The notes below the pieces were generated by a model. It had not been told where the DNA came from and did not search any database. It was given only the letters and a program-made list of their open reading frames with translations. This document shows positions 17,263 through 27,120 of a DNA stretch of 64,000 nt, one piece after another. The translations under genes were made by a program, and so were the position numbers. Source of the DNA: Elusimicrobiota bacterium (GTDB lineage: Bacteria > Elusimicrobiota > Elusimicrobia > UBA1565 > UBA9628); assembly GCA_016194705.1 (NCBI GenBank), contig JACQAZ010000011.1:24243-88242 (forward strand). The letters run 5' to 3'. The first letter of the stretch is position 1, and each line of letters opens with the position of its first letter.

Positions 17263-18305
17263 AGCTTGACCGTGTCCTCGGAGAGCTCGAACATCCTCTC
17301 GATGGGCTTGCGCGCCTTGGCGATGATGTCGGCCGGCAATTCGATGCGGTGGGTGGGCGAGGGCTTCTCCATGACGCGCAGGATCTGCTCGAGGCCCGTG
17401 GCCTTCATGTAGGGGCACAGACGGCACATCGGGACGAAAACCTTCCCCGGGAATTTGGTGCGCGCCAGGTCGCCGAGCCCGCATTCAGTGACGAGCATGT
17501 AGGACGGGGCCTTGGACTTCTCGACGAACTTCATCATGTCGCCGGTCCCGCCGATCATGTCGACGACCGAGACCAAGCCCGGGCTGCACTCGGAATGCGC
17601 GAGGATCTTCACGCCGGGGTACATCTTCCTATATAAAGCCACGCTGGACGCGTCGAAATTGTCGTGCACGATGCAGCGGCCCTTCCAGGTGATGAGCTCC
17701 TTGCCGAGCTTCTTGTCGAGCGCCTTCGCGAGGTTGGCCCCCATCATCTCGTCGGGCAGGAAGACGATCTTGTCGTGCTTGGCGTAGAGCTTCTTCATGA
17801 TCTGCGGGGCGTTGGCCGAGGTCACGATCACGTCTGACTCCGCCTTCACGTCGGCCGAGGTGTTGATGTAGGTCACGACCGGCGCGCCCGGATGCTTGGC
17901 CTTGACCTGGCGAACGTCGGCGGCCGTGATGCTCTCGGAGAGCGAGCAGCCCGCCTCGAGCGCGGGCAGGAGCACCTCTTTCTCGGGGTTGAGAATCTTG
18001 GCGGTCTCGGCCATGAAGCGCACGCCGCAGAACACGATCTTCCGGGCCTTGGTCTCGGAGCAGAGCTTCGAGAGCTTGTAGGAATCGCCGATGAAGTCCG
18101 CGACTCCATGGATGATCTCGGCGCGCTGGTAGACGTGGGCGGGGATCACGGCCTGCTGGCTCTTCTTCAAGGAGTTGATCTTCCAGGTCAGCCGCGCGCA
18201 GCGCTCGAGGTCCTGGTCGGTGTAGCCCAGATCCGAGAGGCCGTGCTCGAAAAGCCGGTCGGTCTCGGCGGAAAGCTCCTTCTCGCTCGGCTCTCGGCTC
18301 GTCAT
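17259..18305 (-). CDS. nadA: Quinolinate synthase
   Basis: 4Fe-4S enzyme condensing iminoaspartate with dihydroxyacetone phosphate to quinolinate in NAD synthesis. The 348 residues show the three cluster cysteine regions: IVFCGVRFMAETAKIL, LAHSECSPGLVSVVD and PMCRLCPYMKATGLEQ. VIPAHVYQRAEI near the N-terminus matches the family NYY-like region but with altered residues. No nadB or nadC lies in the window. It overlaps the downstream YyaL-like gene and upstream phosphodiesterase gene by four bases each. Confidence 0.93.
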   Translation of the reverse strand: MTSREPSEKELSAETDRLFEHGLSDLGYTDQDLERCARLTWKINSLKKSQQAVIPAHVYQRAEIIHGVADFIGDSYKLSKLCSETKARKIVFCGVRFMAETAKILNPEKEVLLPALEAGCSLSESITAADVRQVKAKHPGAPVVTYINTSADVKAESDVIVTSANAPQIMKKLYAKHDKIVFLPDEMMGANLAKALDKKLGKELITWKGRCIVHDNFDASSVALYRKMYPGVKILAHSECSPGLVSVVDMIGGTGDMMKFVEKSKAPSYMLVTECGLGDLARTKFPGKVFVPMCRLCPYMKATGLEQILRVMEKPSPTHRIELPADIIAKARKPIERMFELSEDTVKL

Positions 18306-19009
18306 GAGACCCTCAGCTCCGGGAAATTCGAGAAGATCCCGTCGACGCCGATCCTCGCCAGGCGGTCGGCGTCCTTCTGCGCGTTGACGGTGTAGACGAG
18401 CACCTTATGCCCCCGCTCGTGGCAGCCTTTGACGATCTTCGCGTTGACCTGCCTCGCGCTCAAGTTCAAGCTCTCCGCCTTCAAGTCCTTCATCTCCTCA
18501 TAGGCCGTCGGCATGCGCGTCCATCCCAAAAGATAGCCCAGGCGCACCTGATTGTCAATGGCGCGCACGACATAGAGGGCGCTGTGGTCGAAGCTCGAGA
18601 CCACCGTCCACCGCCAGGCCTCGCGGCGCCGGACCATCTCGACGACCTTCTCCTCGATGCCCGGATAAAGGCGCGAGCCCTGCTTGATCTCCACGTGCAC
18701 CTCGGCGCGCCCCTCGCAGAGATCGATCACCTCCTCGAGCGTCGGCAGGCCCTCGCCCTTGAACTTCGGCGAGAACCAGGAGCCCACGTCCGCGGTCAAG
18801 AGTTCCTTGAAGGTCATCTTGGCGATCGCACCGCGCCGCCGCCCCGTCCTCTTGAGGTTCTCGTCGTGGATGACGACGAGCTCGCCGTCCCTGGTCTGGT
18901 GCACGTCGAGCTCGACCGCCTTGGCGCCCATTTCCAGCGCGAGATTGAAGGCAGCCTCGGTGTTCTCCGGGGCGTGGCCCGAGGCGCCGCGGTGCGCGAT
19001 CAGCCGCAT
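18302..19009 (-). CDS. Glycerophosphodiester phosphodiesterase
   Basis: 235-residue GDPD-family enzyme that hydrolyses glycerophosphodiesters to glycerol-3-phosphate and an alcohol. ATG 19009 was chosen because the family begins RLIAHRGASGHAPENTEAAF. Catalytic and metal motifs follow: ELDVHQTRDGELVVIHDENL, VHVEIKQG and VYTVNAQKDADRL near the end. No signal peptide, so cytoplasmic. It overlaps the PHP gene by ten bases and nadA by four. Confidence 0.92.
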   Translation of the reverse strand: MRLIAHRGASGHAPENTEAAFNLALEMGAKAVELDVHQTRDGELVVIHDENLKRTGRRRGAIAKMTFKELLTADVGSWFSPKFKGEGLPTLEEVIDLCEGRAEVHVEIKQGSRLYPGIEEKVVEMVRRREAWRWTVVSSFDHSALYVVRAIDNQVRLGYLLGWTRMPTAYEEMKDLKAESLNLSARQVNAKIVKGCHERGHKVLVYTVNAQKDADRLARIGVDGIFSNFPELRVS

Positions 19010-19815
19010 TTGGCCAAACGCTCCATGAAGGCTCCGAAGACCTCGTCGGGCACCGAGACCCCGAGCGCCTTGTCTCGGCCGGAGCCGGGGCCGTGGTAGT
19101 CTGTGCCGCCTGTCGCGAGCAGGCCGAACCGCTCGGCCAGCCCCGCGTAGCGGATGATGTCGGAGGGCGTGTGCGTGCTGTAATAGACCTCGAGGCCCTC
19201 GAGCCCTTTCTTTGCCCAATCCTCGAGACGGGCCTTGTCGCAGACCGTGTCGGGGTGCGCGACGCTGCAGAATCCGCCCGCGTCGCGGATGAGCGTGATG
19301 GCCTCCTCGGCCGTGGGGTCCATCGACTCCACGTAGCCCGGCTTGCCCGGAGTCAGGAAGCGGTCAAAGGCCTCTTGGCGGCTCTTGACGACGCCCTGCC
19401 GGCGCAGGGCGTCGGCCACGTGCGGCCGGCCGAGGGTCTCGCGCGTGCCGGAGGCGACGTCGTCGAACGACAGAGAGATCCCCTTCTTGGCGAGCTTCTC
19501 GATGATGAGCCTGACGCGCTTGGCGCGGCGCTCGCGGAACTCGGAGAGCCTCGCGAGCAGGCCGGAGTCCTTCCAGCGGATGCCGTAGCCGAGGATGTGG
19601 GTGCTCCCCTCGATGCTGTTGATCTCGATGCCGCAGCGGACCTCGACGCCCGAGCCTGCGGCCGCCGCCGCGGCCTCGGGGAAGCCCGCGACCGTGTCGT
19701 GGTCGGTCAGGAAGAGCAGCTCGACGCGGGCGGCCTTGGCGCGGGCGACGACCTCCTCGGGCGCGCTGGTCCCGTCCGAATAGCGCGAGTGCGTGTGAAG
19801 GTCGACCTTCTTCAC
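19000..19815 (-). CDS. PHP-domain phosphoesterase (TrpH/YciV-like)
   Basis: 271-residue PHP-family metal phosphoesterase, closest in motif layout to TrpH/RNase AM, which hydrolyses 3',5'-nucleotide bisphosphates and short RNA 5' ends. Metal-binding motifs are VDLHTHSRYSDGTSAPEE at the N-terminus, LFLTDHDTVAGF, VRCGIEINSI, FCSVAHPDTV and TGGTDYHGPG. A GTG at 19815 gives a start right before the first motif; no better ATG exists in frame. It lies eight bases after the nfu stop. Confidence 0.85.
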   Translation of the reverse strand: MKKVDLHTHSRYSDGTSAPEEVVARAKAARVELLFLTDHDTVAGFPEAAAAAAGSGVEVRCGIEINSIEGSTHILGYGIRWKDSGLLARLSEFRERRAKRVRLIIEKLAKKGISLSFDDVASGTRETLGRPHVADALRRQGVVKSRQEAFDRFLTPGKPGYVESMDPTAEEAITLIRDAGGFCSVAHPDTVCDKARLEDWAKKGLEGLEVYYSTHTPSDIIRYAGLAERFGLLATGGTDYHGPGSGRDKALGVSVPDEVFGAFMERLAKCG

Positions 19816-19822
19816 CCTGCGG

Positions 19823-20053
19823 TCAGACCGTGACGACTTCCTTGATCTCGGGGACTTCCTGGCGGACCATGCGTTCGACGCCTCCCTTGAGTGTCGCCGT
19901 CGAGCTCGGGCAGGAGTTGCACGCGCCGTGCAGGGAGACCTCGACGACGCCGGTGTCCTCGTGGACGCCGACGAGCGTGATGTCGCCTCCGTCGGACTGG
20001 ATGTAGGGGCGGATCTTCTCAATGACCTTCTCTACACGTTCTTTGAGAGTCAT
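19823..20053 (-). CDS. NifU C-terminal-domain (Nfu) iron-sulfur carrier
   Basis: 76-residue stand-alone Nfu domain that carries an assembled Fe-S cluster to target proteins. It contains IRPYIQSDGGDITLVGVHE and the cluster-binding CxxC in GACNSCPSSTATLKGGVER. It follows the suf genes and iscR but is separated from iscR by a large hairpin, which may lower its expression relative to the genes upstream. Confidence 0.92.
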   Translation of the reverse strand: MTLKERVEKVIEKIRPYIQSDGGDITLVGVHEDTGVVEVSLHGACNSCPSSTATLKGGVERMVRQEVPEIKEVVTV

Positions 20054-20060
20054 ATTTGCC

Positions 20061-20124
20061 GGTGCCAGGCCTTCACCCTTTTCACTCTTTCACAAAATGG
20101 TGAAAAGGGTGAAGGCCTGGCACC
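20061..20124. repeat. Perfect 25-bp inverted repeat between iscR and nfu
   Basis: Arms 20061-20085 and 20100-20124 are exactly complementary over 25 bases, with a 14-base loop (20086-20099). The outer part of the arm reads GGTGCCAGGCC. It starts six bases past the iscR stop. Size, perfection and intergenic position resemble REP/RAYT-type mobile palindromes. It can also act as an mRNA hairpin or terminator. Confidence 0.8.
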
Positions 20125-20129
20125 CTCCT

Positions 20130-20591
20130 TTATTGGGGGATGCGGCCCAGCATCGCTTCGACCTTACCGCAGGAGCCCGCCTTCTCTTCCATCAAGTGTG
20201 CCAAGGTGATGCTATCAAAATACTGCTCGATGAGGGCGGCGAGCTTCTGCCAGACCGGAGAGATGCCGCAATGGCCTTGATGGTGGCAGTCCTTGCGGCC
20301 GTCGTTGTACTTGCCGCAGACGTCCTCGAAAATTGTGCCCTCGACCGCCCTGAGGACCTCGCCCAGCGTGATCTTCTCGGGAGAGCGGCTCAGGGAATAG
20401 CCGCCGCCGGACCCGCGATGGCTCTGCACGAGACCGGCGCGCTTGAGCCGCAGGAGCAGTTGGTTGACATAGTCGGCGGGGACGTTCTCGGATTCGGAGA
20501 GCTTCTCGGTCGAGACCGCCGCCGCGCCGAATGTCCGGCCAAGGTTGACGATGAGCCGGGTCGCGTATTCCGTCGAACTCGTGATCTTCAT
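20130..20591 (-). CDS. iscR: Rrf2-family regulator, IscR-like
   Basis: 153-residue winged-helix Rrf2 repressor, probably the Fe-S sensor controlling this suf operon. It starts MKITSSTEYATRLIVNL, has the recognition region VPADYVNQLLLRLKRAGLV and wing SHRGSGGGYSLSR, and carries three cysteines in DVCGKYNDGRKDCHHQGHCG (spacing C-x9-C-x5-C), like the IscR cluster ligands. The suf promoter contains a complete IscR type-1-like palindrome at 26283-26307, so autoregulation is strongly suggested. It is 12 bases from sufT. Confidence 0.9.
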   Translation of the reverse strand: MKITSSTEYATRLIVNLGRTFGAAAVSTEKLSESENVPADYVNQLLLRLKRAGLVQSHRGSGGGYSLSRSPEKITLGEVLRAVEGTIFEDVCGKYNDGRKDCHHQGHCGISPVWQKLAALIEQYFDSITLAHLMEEKAGSCGKVEAMLGRIPQ

Positions 20592-20603
20592 GGTCTTTGA
20601 CCT

Positions 20604-20936
20604 CTAATAGATGCCCAGCTGGTCCTTGGCCTCTTCGCTGGCCATCGTGCGCGGGTCCCAGGTCGGAGTGAAGGTCAGATCGACGTCGACGTCGCGCACG
20701 CCGGGCACCTTGGCCAGGGCCCCGTGCACGGTCGCCAGCAGCATCGGGCCGTACGGGCAGGCCGGCGAGGTCAGGCTCATCGTGACGGTAACCGCCTTGC
20801 CGCCTTCGAGGTCCTTGACCTTGACTCCGTAGACCAAGCCGAGCTCGACGATGCTCATCCGGATCTCGGGGTCGAAGACGGTGCCCAGCGCGGCGCCGAG
20901 CTGCTTGAAGGAAACCTCCGAGGTTTGGGTGGCCAT
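20604..20936 (-). CDS. sufT: SufT/MIP18-family (DUF59) Fe-S assembly protein
   Basis: 110-residue DUF59 domain protein that helps mature Fe-S proteins. Visible are TVFDPEIRMSIVELGLVYGV, which contains the DPE motif, and TSPACPYGPMLLATVHGAL with the conserved cysteine, then VDLTFTPTWDPRTM. It lies one base from sufU and 12 bases from iscR in the suf operon, which supports the SufT assignment over other DUF59 roles such as phenylacetate metabolism. Confidence 0.9.
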   Translation of the reverse strand: MATQTSEVSFKQLGAALGTVFDPEIRMSIVELGLVYGVKVKDLEGGKAVTVTMSLTSPACPYGPMLLATVHGALAKVPGVRDVDVDLTFTPTWDPRTMASEEAKDQLGIY

Positions 20937-20937
20937 G

Positions 20938-21414
20938 TCACTCCACCTCCTGAAACTCGCTTTTCTTGCCCTCGGCGGCCAAGCCTTGGGCCAGAGTGTT
21001 CCAGGCCAAGGTCGCGCACTTGACGCGCATCGGGAACTTGCGCACGCCCTCGAGCGACTTGAGCGCCTCGAGCTCCTCGGGCAGGGACTCGAGCGGGGCT
21101 TTCGAGAGCATCATGCCTTTGAAGGCGTGCACGAGCTCTCTGGCCTGCGAGACGGACTTGCCTTCCAAGGCCTCGGCCATCATCGCCGAGGAGGCCTGGC
21201 TGATGACGCAGCCGTGCCCGGAGAAACGGACCGCGGCGATCGTCCCCTCTTTGCCGGTCTTCATGGTCAGCTCGATCTCGTCGCCGCAGACGGGGTTGAT
21301 TCCGTGCGCCTTGAAGTCCGCGGGGTCGAGCGTGCCCTTATGCGCCCCGCTTCTGAAGTAGTCCAGAAGGACCTCCCGATACAAGTCCTGCAGTTCCTGG
21401 TCGCCCTCAGCCAT
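20938..21414 (-). CDS. sufU: SufU-type sulfur-transfer protein
   Basis: 158-residue SufU/IscU-fold protein that accepts sulfur from SufS. Zinc/active-site cysteines occur in GINPVCGDEIELTMK, SGHGCVISQASSAMM and FPMRVKCATLAWNTL. The region between the second and third cysteine is long, as in SufU rather than IscU. It overlaps sufS by eight bases. Confidence 0.93.
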   Translation of the reverse strand: MAEGDQELQDLYREVLLDYFRSGAHKGTLDPADFKAHGINPVCGDEIELTMKTGKEGTIAAVRFSGHGCVISQASSAMMAEALEGKSVSQARELVHAFKGMMLSKAPLESLPEELEALKSLEGVRKFPMRVKCATLAWNTLAQGLAAEGKKSEFQEVE

Positions 21415-22657
21415 GTGAGCTCACCGCCGCCGGTTTCTTCGTGAAGAACGCGATCGTCTTCTCGAGGGCGCGGCCCAAGGCCGCGACCTCCTCGAGCGTG
21501 TTGTAGAGATAGAAGCTGGCGCGCGCCGTGCCCGGCACCTTGAGCTTGTTCATGAGCGGCTGGCAGCAATGGTGGCCGGCCCTCACCGCGATGCCCTCGA
21601 GATCGAGCGAGGTGCCGATGTCGTGCGCGTGGAGGCCGTCGACGTTGAACGAGACGACTCCTCCCCTCTGGGCGAGGTCCTTGGGACCGTAGATCGTGAT
21701 CCCGGGCAGCGCCGAGAGCGTCTCGATCGCCTTCTTGGTGAGCGCCGCCTCGTGCTCGCGCACCGCCGTCAATCCGACCTTGGTCAGGTAATCCAGGGCA
21801 GCCGCAAAGGCGGCCTCGTCGGCGATGTTGGGCGTGCCGGCTTCGAATTTGAACGGAAGGGCGTTCGGCGTGAAGCGGTCGAGGAAGACCCGCGAGATCA
21901 TGTCGCCGCCGCCGAGGAAGGGGTCCATCTGCTCGAGGAGCTCTTCCTTGCCGTAGAGAACTCCGACGCCGGTGGGGCCGAGCATCTTGTGCGCCGAGAA
22001 AGCCAGGAAGTCGCAGTCCCAGCGCGCGACGTCGAGCGGCCGGTGCGGCGCCCACTGCGAGGCATCGACGAGCGTCTTGGCTCCGGCCGATTTGGCCAGG
22101 GCGAGGATCTTCTCGACCGGGATCAGCGTGCCTAGCGCGTTGGAAGCCGCGGTGAAGGAGACGAGCTTGGTCTTGGGGCCGAGGAGTCCGGCCGCCGCGC
22201 TCAAATCAAGCGTGCCCTCGGGCGTCATGGGGATGAAGCGCAGCAGGATACCCCTTTCCTGCGCGAGCATCTGCCAGGGGACGAGGTTGGAGTGGTGCTC
22301 CATCTCGGTCAGAAGGACCTCGTCGCCGCCCTTGAGGAACTTCCGGCCCCAGGAATGGGCGACGAGGTTGATCGCCTCGGTCGCGTTGCGCGTGAAGACC
22401 ACGGTCTCGGGCTTCGGGGCGCCGATGAAGGCGGCGGTCTTGCTGCGCGTCTCCTCGACCAGCGCGGTGGCTTCGTCGGAGAGGGTGTGCACGCCGCGAT
22501 GGATGTTGGCGTTGTGGTTCTCGTAGAACTCCGACAAGGCTTGGATGACCTGGCGCGGCTTCTGGGTCGTGGCCGCGTTGTCGAGATAAACGAGGGTCTT
22601 GCCGCGGATCTTCCGCTTGAGGATCGGGAAGTCGTCTCGGATCTTCTTGGCGTCCAT
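21407..22657 (-). CDS. sufS: Cysteine desulfurase SufS
   Basis: PLP enzyme that removes sulfur from cysteine for Fe-S cluster building. The 416 residues begin KIRDDFPILKRKIRGKTLVY. The PLP lysine is in LAFSAHKMLGPTGVGVLYG, and the persulfide cysteine region is VRAGHHCCQPLMNKL. Length and motifs are those of group II (SufS) desulfurases. The ATG overlaps the sufD stop by one base. Confidence 0.96.
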   Translation of the reverse strand: MDAKKIRDDFPILKRKIRGKTLVYLDNAATTQKPRQVIQALSEFYENHNANIHRGVHTLSDEATALVEETRSKTAAFIGAPKPETVVFTRNATEAINLVAHSWGRKFLKGGDEVLLTEMEHHSNLVPWQMLAQERGILLRFIPMTPEGTLDLSAAAGLLGPKTKLVSFTAASNALGTLIPVEKILALAKSAGAKTLVDASQWAPHRPLDVARWDCDFLAFSAHKMLGPTGVGVLYGKEELLEQMDPFLGGGDMISRVFLDRFTPNALPFKFEAGTPNIADEAAFAAALDYLTKVGLTAVREHEAALTKKAIETLSALPGITIYGPKDLAQRGGVVSFNVDGLHAHDIGTSLDLEGIAVRAGHHCCQPLMNKLKVPGTARASFYLYNTLEEVAALGRALEKTIAFFTKKPAAVSSHG

Positions 22658-23954
22658 TAGTTGAGCTCCGGCAATCTCTTATGCAGGACCTCGGCCAGGG
22701 CCTCGCGCAGGGGCAGGATGCTCAAGGCGTCGACCATCTCGCTGGCGAAGGCGTAGACCAGAAGGCTGCGCGCCGCCGCGAGGCTCAAGCCCCGCGAACG
22801 AAGATAGAAAAGCGCGTCCCCCGAGAGCTGGCCGATCGTGGCCCCGTGGCGGCACTGCACGTCGTTGGCGTTGATCTTGAATTCAGGCTTGGTGTTGACC
22901 AGGCCGTTCTCGGAGAGCAGGAGGTTCTTGTTGTAGACCAAAGCGCTGGTCTTTTGGGCGTCCTTTTCGACGGCGATCGTGCCGTTGAACACGGCGCGGG
23001 AACGGCCGTCGAGCACGCCCTTGTAGAGCTCGCGGCTCGTGCCGTGAGGCTTGACGTGGTCGATGACGGTGTTGTGGTCGCAGTGCTGGGCCCCGTCGAG
23101 GACGTAGAGCCCGTTGAGCGTGCAGTCGGCGCCCTCGGCCTCGAGCCGGGCGTCGACGTCATTGCGCGACAAAAGCGCGCCAAGCGCGATGGAGTGGGCT
23201 GAGAAGACGCTGTCTTTCTCCTGGCGCACCCTCAGGGCCGCGACATGGCGGGCCTGCGCGCTCTCGCGCTGGAGCTTGATGAGCTCCACGCGGGAGCCCT
23301 CGCCTGAAAGCACTTCGGTCACGGAATTCGTCAGGTATTCGCCTTCTCCCGCGTATTCCTCGACGATCTTCGCGCTCGAACCGCGCTCGGTGACGATGAG
23401 CACCCGCAGGTAGCTGGCCGTGGCCTCTTTGCCCGCGGTCGAGACGAAGAGCAGATGGACGGGTTCGTCGAGCACGGTTCCTCTGGACAAATGCAGGACG
23501 GCGCCGTCGCGAAAGAGCGCGGTGTTCAGATTGTTGAAGGCGTGGCCCGAGCTTTCTCGTCCGAGGTACGGCTCGAGGAGCTTGGGCTCGGTCTTGAGGA
23601 TCGACGAGACGCTCGAGAGCAAAGTGCCTTTGGGCAGAGGACGCGAGAGATTGGAGACGTAGCGCCCGTTAACGAAGACGAGGCGATAGACCGGGAAATC
23701 GCACAGGGCGAACCGCGCGGGCTCGAAATTCTTGGGGGCGGCTCCCGCCTGCTCAAAAGCCTTATCGACGAGCAGCCCGACGGGAGTGAAGCGCCAATCC
23801 TCGGTCTTATCGGTCGGGAGGCCCTGCGCCTCGAAACGGTCGAGCGCCCTTCGGCGGCGGCTTTCCACCCAGGACAAGCCTTGGCCAGGCAAATCCTTCT
23901 GCACTGCCAGGAACTCGGCCAAGAAGCGCTCCTTGGGATCTTGGAGAACCGCGG

Positions 23955-23958
<4 letters not shown>
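22657..23958 (-). CDS. sufD: Fe-S assembly scaffold subunit SufD
   Basis: 433-residue beta-helix subunit of the SufBCD scaffold. Family features are the N-terminal [11 protein letters not shown] segment, [21 protein letters not shown], and the C-terminal signature [20 protein letters not shown], then [20 protein letters not shown]. It overlaps sufC by four bases. SufD forms a heterodimer with SufB on a SufC dimer. Confidence 0.95.
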
Positions 23959-24710
<752 letters not shown>

Positions 24711-24721
24711 GTCCGTTCTCC

Positions 24722-26167
24722 TTATCCGACCGCGCCTTCCAGATTGATGCTGAGCAGCTTGTGCGCCTCGACTGCGAACTCGATGGGCAGCTCCTTGAAG
24801 ACTTCCTTGCAGAAGCCGTTGACGATCATGCCGACCGCGTCCTCGGTCGAGATCCCGCGCTGGCGGCAGTAGAAAAGCTGGTCCTCGCCGATCTTCGAGG
24901 TCGTGGCCTCGTGCTCGACCTGCGAGCTCGTATTGTTCACTTCCAGATATGGGAAAGTGTGCGCGCCGCATTTCTCACCCATCAAGAGCGAATCGCACTG
25001 CGAATAGTTGCGCGCTCCGACGGCTCCCTTGGTGATCTTGACCTGGCCGCGATAGGTGTTCTGGCCGTGTCCCGCCGAGATGCCTTTCGAGATGATCGTG
25101 CTCCTCGTGTTCTTGCCGATGTGGACCATCTTGGTCCCGGTGTCGGCCTGCTGGTAGTTGTTGGTCAGAGCCACCGAGTAGAACTCGCCGATCGAGTTCT
25201 CCCCCATGAGTAGGCAGGACGGGTACTTCCAGGTGATGGCCGAGCCCGTCTCGACCTGGGTCCAGGAGATCTTCGAGTTCTTGCCCTTGCACTTTCCGCG
25301 CTTGGTCACGAAATTGTAGATGCCGCCCTTGCCGTTCTTGTCGCCGGGATACCAGTTCTGGATGGTGGAGTACTTGATCTGGGCGTCGTCGAGGGCGACG
25401 AGCTCGACGACGGCCGCGTGGAGCTGGTTTTCGTCGCGCATGGGTGCCGTGCAGCCCTCGAGGTAGCTCACGTAGGCTCCCTCGTCGGCGACGATCAAGG
25501 TCCGTTCGAACTGACCGGTGTTTTTGGCGTTGATCCGGAAATAAGTCGAGAGCTCCATCGGGCAGCGCACGCCCTTGGGGACATAGCAGAACGAGCCGTC
25601 GGAGAACACGGCGGAATTCAATGTCGCGTAGTAGTTGTCCGTGTAGGGCACGACCGAGCCGAGGTATTTCTCGACGAGCTCGGGATGCTCGCGCACGGCC
25701 TCGGAGAAAGAGCAGAAGATGACGCCCGCCTCGGCCAAGGTCTTCTTGAAGGTCGTCGCGACGGACACGCTGTCAAGGACCGCATCCACGGCGACGCCGG
25801 CGAGGATCTTCTGCTCCTCGAGCGGGATGCCGAGCTTCTCGAAAGTCTTGCGGACCTCGGGGTCCACCTCGTCCATGCTGCCTAGAAGCTTCTTGGGCTT
25901 GGGCGCGGAGTAGTAGATGATGTCTTGGTAGTCGATCTTGGGAAAACGCACGTTGGCCCAGGCGGGCTCGCTCATCGTCAGCCAGTGGCGGAAGGCCTTG
26001 AGCCGCCACTCGAGCATGAAGGCGGGCTCTTCCTTCTTGCGGGATATGAGCCGCACGATGTCCTCGTCCAGGCCCTTGGGAATCTGGTCGGCGTCGATGT
26101 CCGAGACGAACCCATACTTGTATTCTTTGGTCGTCAGCTCGCTCAGCTCGTCGCTCTGTTTGGCCAT
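24722..26167 (-). CDS. sufB: Fe-S assembly scaffold subunit SufB
   Basis: 481-residue main scaffold on which the nascent cluster forms; first gene of the suf operon. It has [56 protein letters not shown], and the C-terminal [20 protein letters not shown] with the conserved cysteine. Length is standard. The mRNA leader upstream is about 100 bases and includes a GGGACGG/CCGTCCC hairpin. Confidence 0.96.
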   Translation of the reverse strand: MAKQSDELSELTTKEYKYGFVSDIDADQIPKGLDEDIVRLISRKKEEPAFMLEWRLKAFRHWLTMSEPAWANVRFPKIDYQDIIYYSAPKPKKLLGSMDEVDPEVRKTFEKLGIPLEEQKILAGVAVDAVLDSVSVATTFKKTLAEAGVIFCSFSEAVREHPELVEKYLGSVVPYTDNYYATLNSAVFSDGSFCYVPKGVRCPMELSTYFRINAKNTGQFERTLIVADEGAYVSYLEGCTAPMRDENQLHAAVVELVALDDAQIKYSTIQNWYPGDKNGKGGIYNFVTKRGKCKGKNSKISWTQVETGSAITWKYPSCLLMGENSIGEFYSVALTNNYQQADTGTKMVHIGKNTRSTIISKGISAGHGQNTYRGQVKITKGAVGARNYSQCDSLLMGEKCGAHTFPYLEVNNTSSQVEHEATTSKIGEDQLFYCRQRGISTEDAVGMIVNGFCKEVFKELPIEFAVEAHKLLSINLEGAVG

Positions 26168-26274
26168 AGATTGCTCTGTCTCCGTCCCCGGCAGATGTAA
26201 ATTACTCTATATAAAACAGTATATTTTTAAACTATTGGGGGACGGAAAACTTGTCTTTCGCCCCGTCCCTCATG

Positions 26275-26303
26275 AGTGTAACATACTTGACTATTTTAGT
26301 CAA
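26275..26303 (-). promoter_or_regulatory. Promoter of the suf operon
   Basis: Minus strand: TTGACT (26298-26303), 17 bases, TACACT (26275-26280). The predicted start is near 26268, about 100 bases before the sufB ATG. The -35 box and spacer are inside the IscR-type operator, so bound repressor would block RNA polymerase. Confidence 0.8.
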
Positions 26304-26307
26304 GTAT
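26283..26307. promoter_or_regulatory. IscR-type operator
   Basis: A perfect 10-bp inverted repeat, ATACTTGACT and AGTCAAGTAT, separated by ATTTT. All 25 positions agree with the type-1 IscR site known from E. coli (ATA-S-YY-GACT, W-rich centre, mirrored). It overlaps the suf promoter and lies in the same cluster as an Rrf2 gene with three cysteines. Confidence 0.88.
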
Positions 26308-26314
26308 CGCCGCC

Positions 26315-26343
26315 TTGCCCACGCTCCCCCATTCTGGTATTTT
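26315..26343 (+). promoter_or_regulatory. Candidate promoter of the zinc-ribbon gene at 26354
   Basis: TTGCCC (26315-26320), 17 bases, TATTTT (26338-26343), ten bases before the ATG. It is divergent from suf and begins eight bases from the IscR-type operator, so it might respond to the same repressor. Confidence 0.4.
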
Positions 26344-26353
26344 ATAGCCAGAG

Positions 26354-27118
26354 ATGATCATCACCTGCCCGGCATGCCATACCGAGCTCGATCCGAGCAA
26401 CACGCAATGCCCTGTCTGCCTGCGGCCGCGCTCTCGCCACGAGATGATGCAGAGCCTGCAGGCCGCCAAGAAAGAAGACGAGTGGCGGCGCAAGAAACCG
26501 CTCTATGTCGCCGGGGCGGTCCTCTTGGTCGTCGCGGGAGGTCTCGCGGCCGTCAAGCTGAAGCGATTGATCCCGACGCCGCCCGCGCAGACGGACCGGC
26601 CTTCCCCTCCTGCGCAGTCAACAGCGGCCGTGGTCACTGCGCCATTGAGCCGCACCCCGCAAGAAATCCCGACCGAACGCACCCGCCCGGTCCCTCCCCC
26701 CGCGCCCGCGCCGCGGCCGGCCCCCGCGCCCACGCCGGAGGAGCCTCCCCCGCCCGCGGAGTGGACGGTCAGCGGCTCCGTTTATGATCTTCTGACCCTG
26801 AGGCCGGCCGCGGGCGCCCGGCTGAACTTCGAGAATCGCGCCAGCGGCGAGGTCTTCAAAGCCAAGACCGACGCCGGAGGGCATTACCGCGTCCGCCTGC
26901 CCAAGCTCATCGAAGGAGGCTACTGGGTGGTCGTCAGCGCCAAGGGCTACCGCGGCGACTATCTCGAGGAGGCCAGCCCGCCGTACACCAGCCGCACTCG
27001 GGCGGGACGCGAGGATGCTCTCTCCGAGGCGTCCCAGACCAACATCCTCCACGTCCCCATTTTCCTCGACAAAGAAATCTCCCTCGAGTACAATCTGGCC
27101 TTGCTCCCCCACGAGTGA
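26354..27118 (+). CDS. Zinc-ribbon, single-span membrane protein with carboxypeptidase-regulatory-like domain
   Basis: 254 residues in four parts. A zinc ribbon at the N-terminus has cysteines in MIITCPACHTELDPSNTQCP and the following VC. A basic stretch precedes one transmembrane helix, YVAGAVLLVVAGGLAAV. A Pro-rich linker of about 80 residues follows, then a beta-sandwich of the CarboxypepD_reg type (VSGSVYDLLTLRPAAGARLN, TDAGGHYRVRLPKLIEGGYW). The ribbon would be cytoplasmic and the sandwich outside. Function is unknown. It is coupled to the glycosidase-like gene downstream. Confidence 0.75.
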   Translation: MIITCPACHTELDPSNTQCPVCLRPRSRHEMMQSLQAAKKEDEWRRKKPLYVAGAVLLVVAGGLAAVKLKRLIPTPPAQTDRPSPPAQSTAAVVTAPLSRTPQEIPTERTRPVPPPAPAPRPAPAPTPEEPPPPAEWTVSGSVYDLLTLRPAAGARLNFENRASGEVFKAKTDAGGHYRVRLPKLIEGGYWVVVSAKGYRGDYLEEASPPYTSRTRAGREDALSEASQTNILHVPIFLDKEISLEYNLALLPHE

Positions 27119-27120
27119 GC

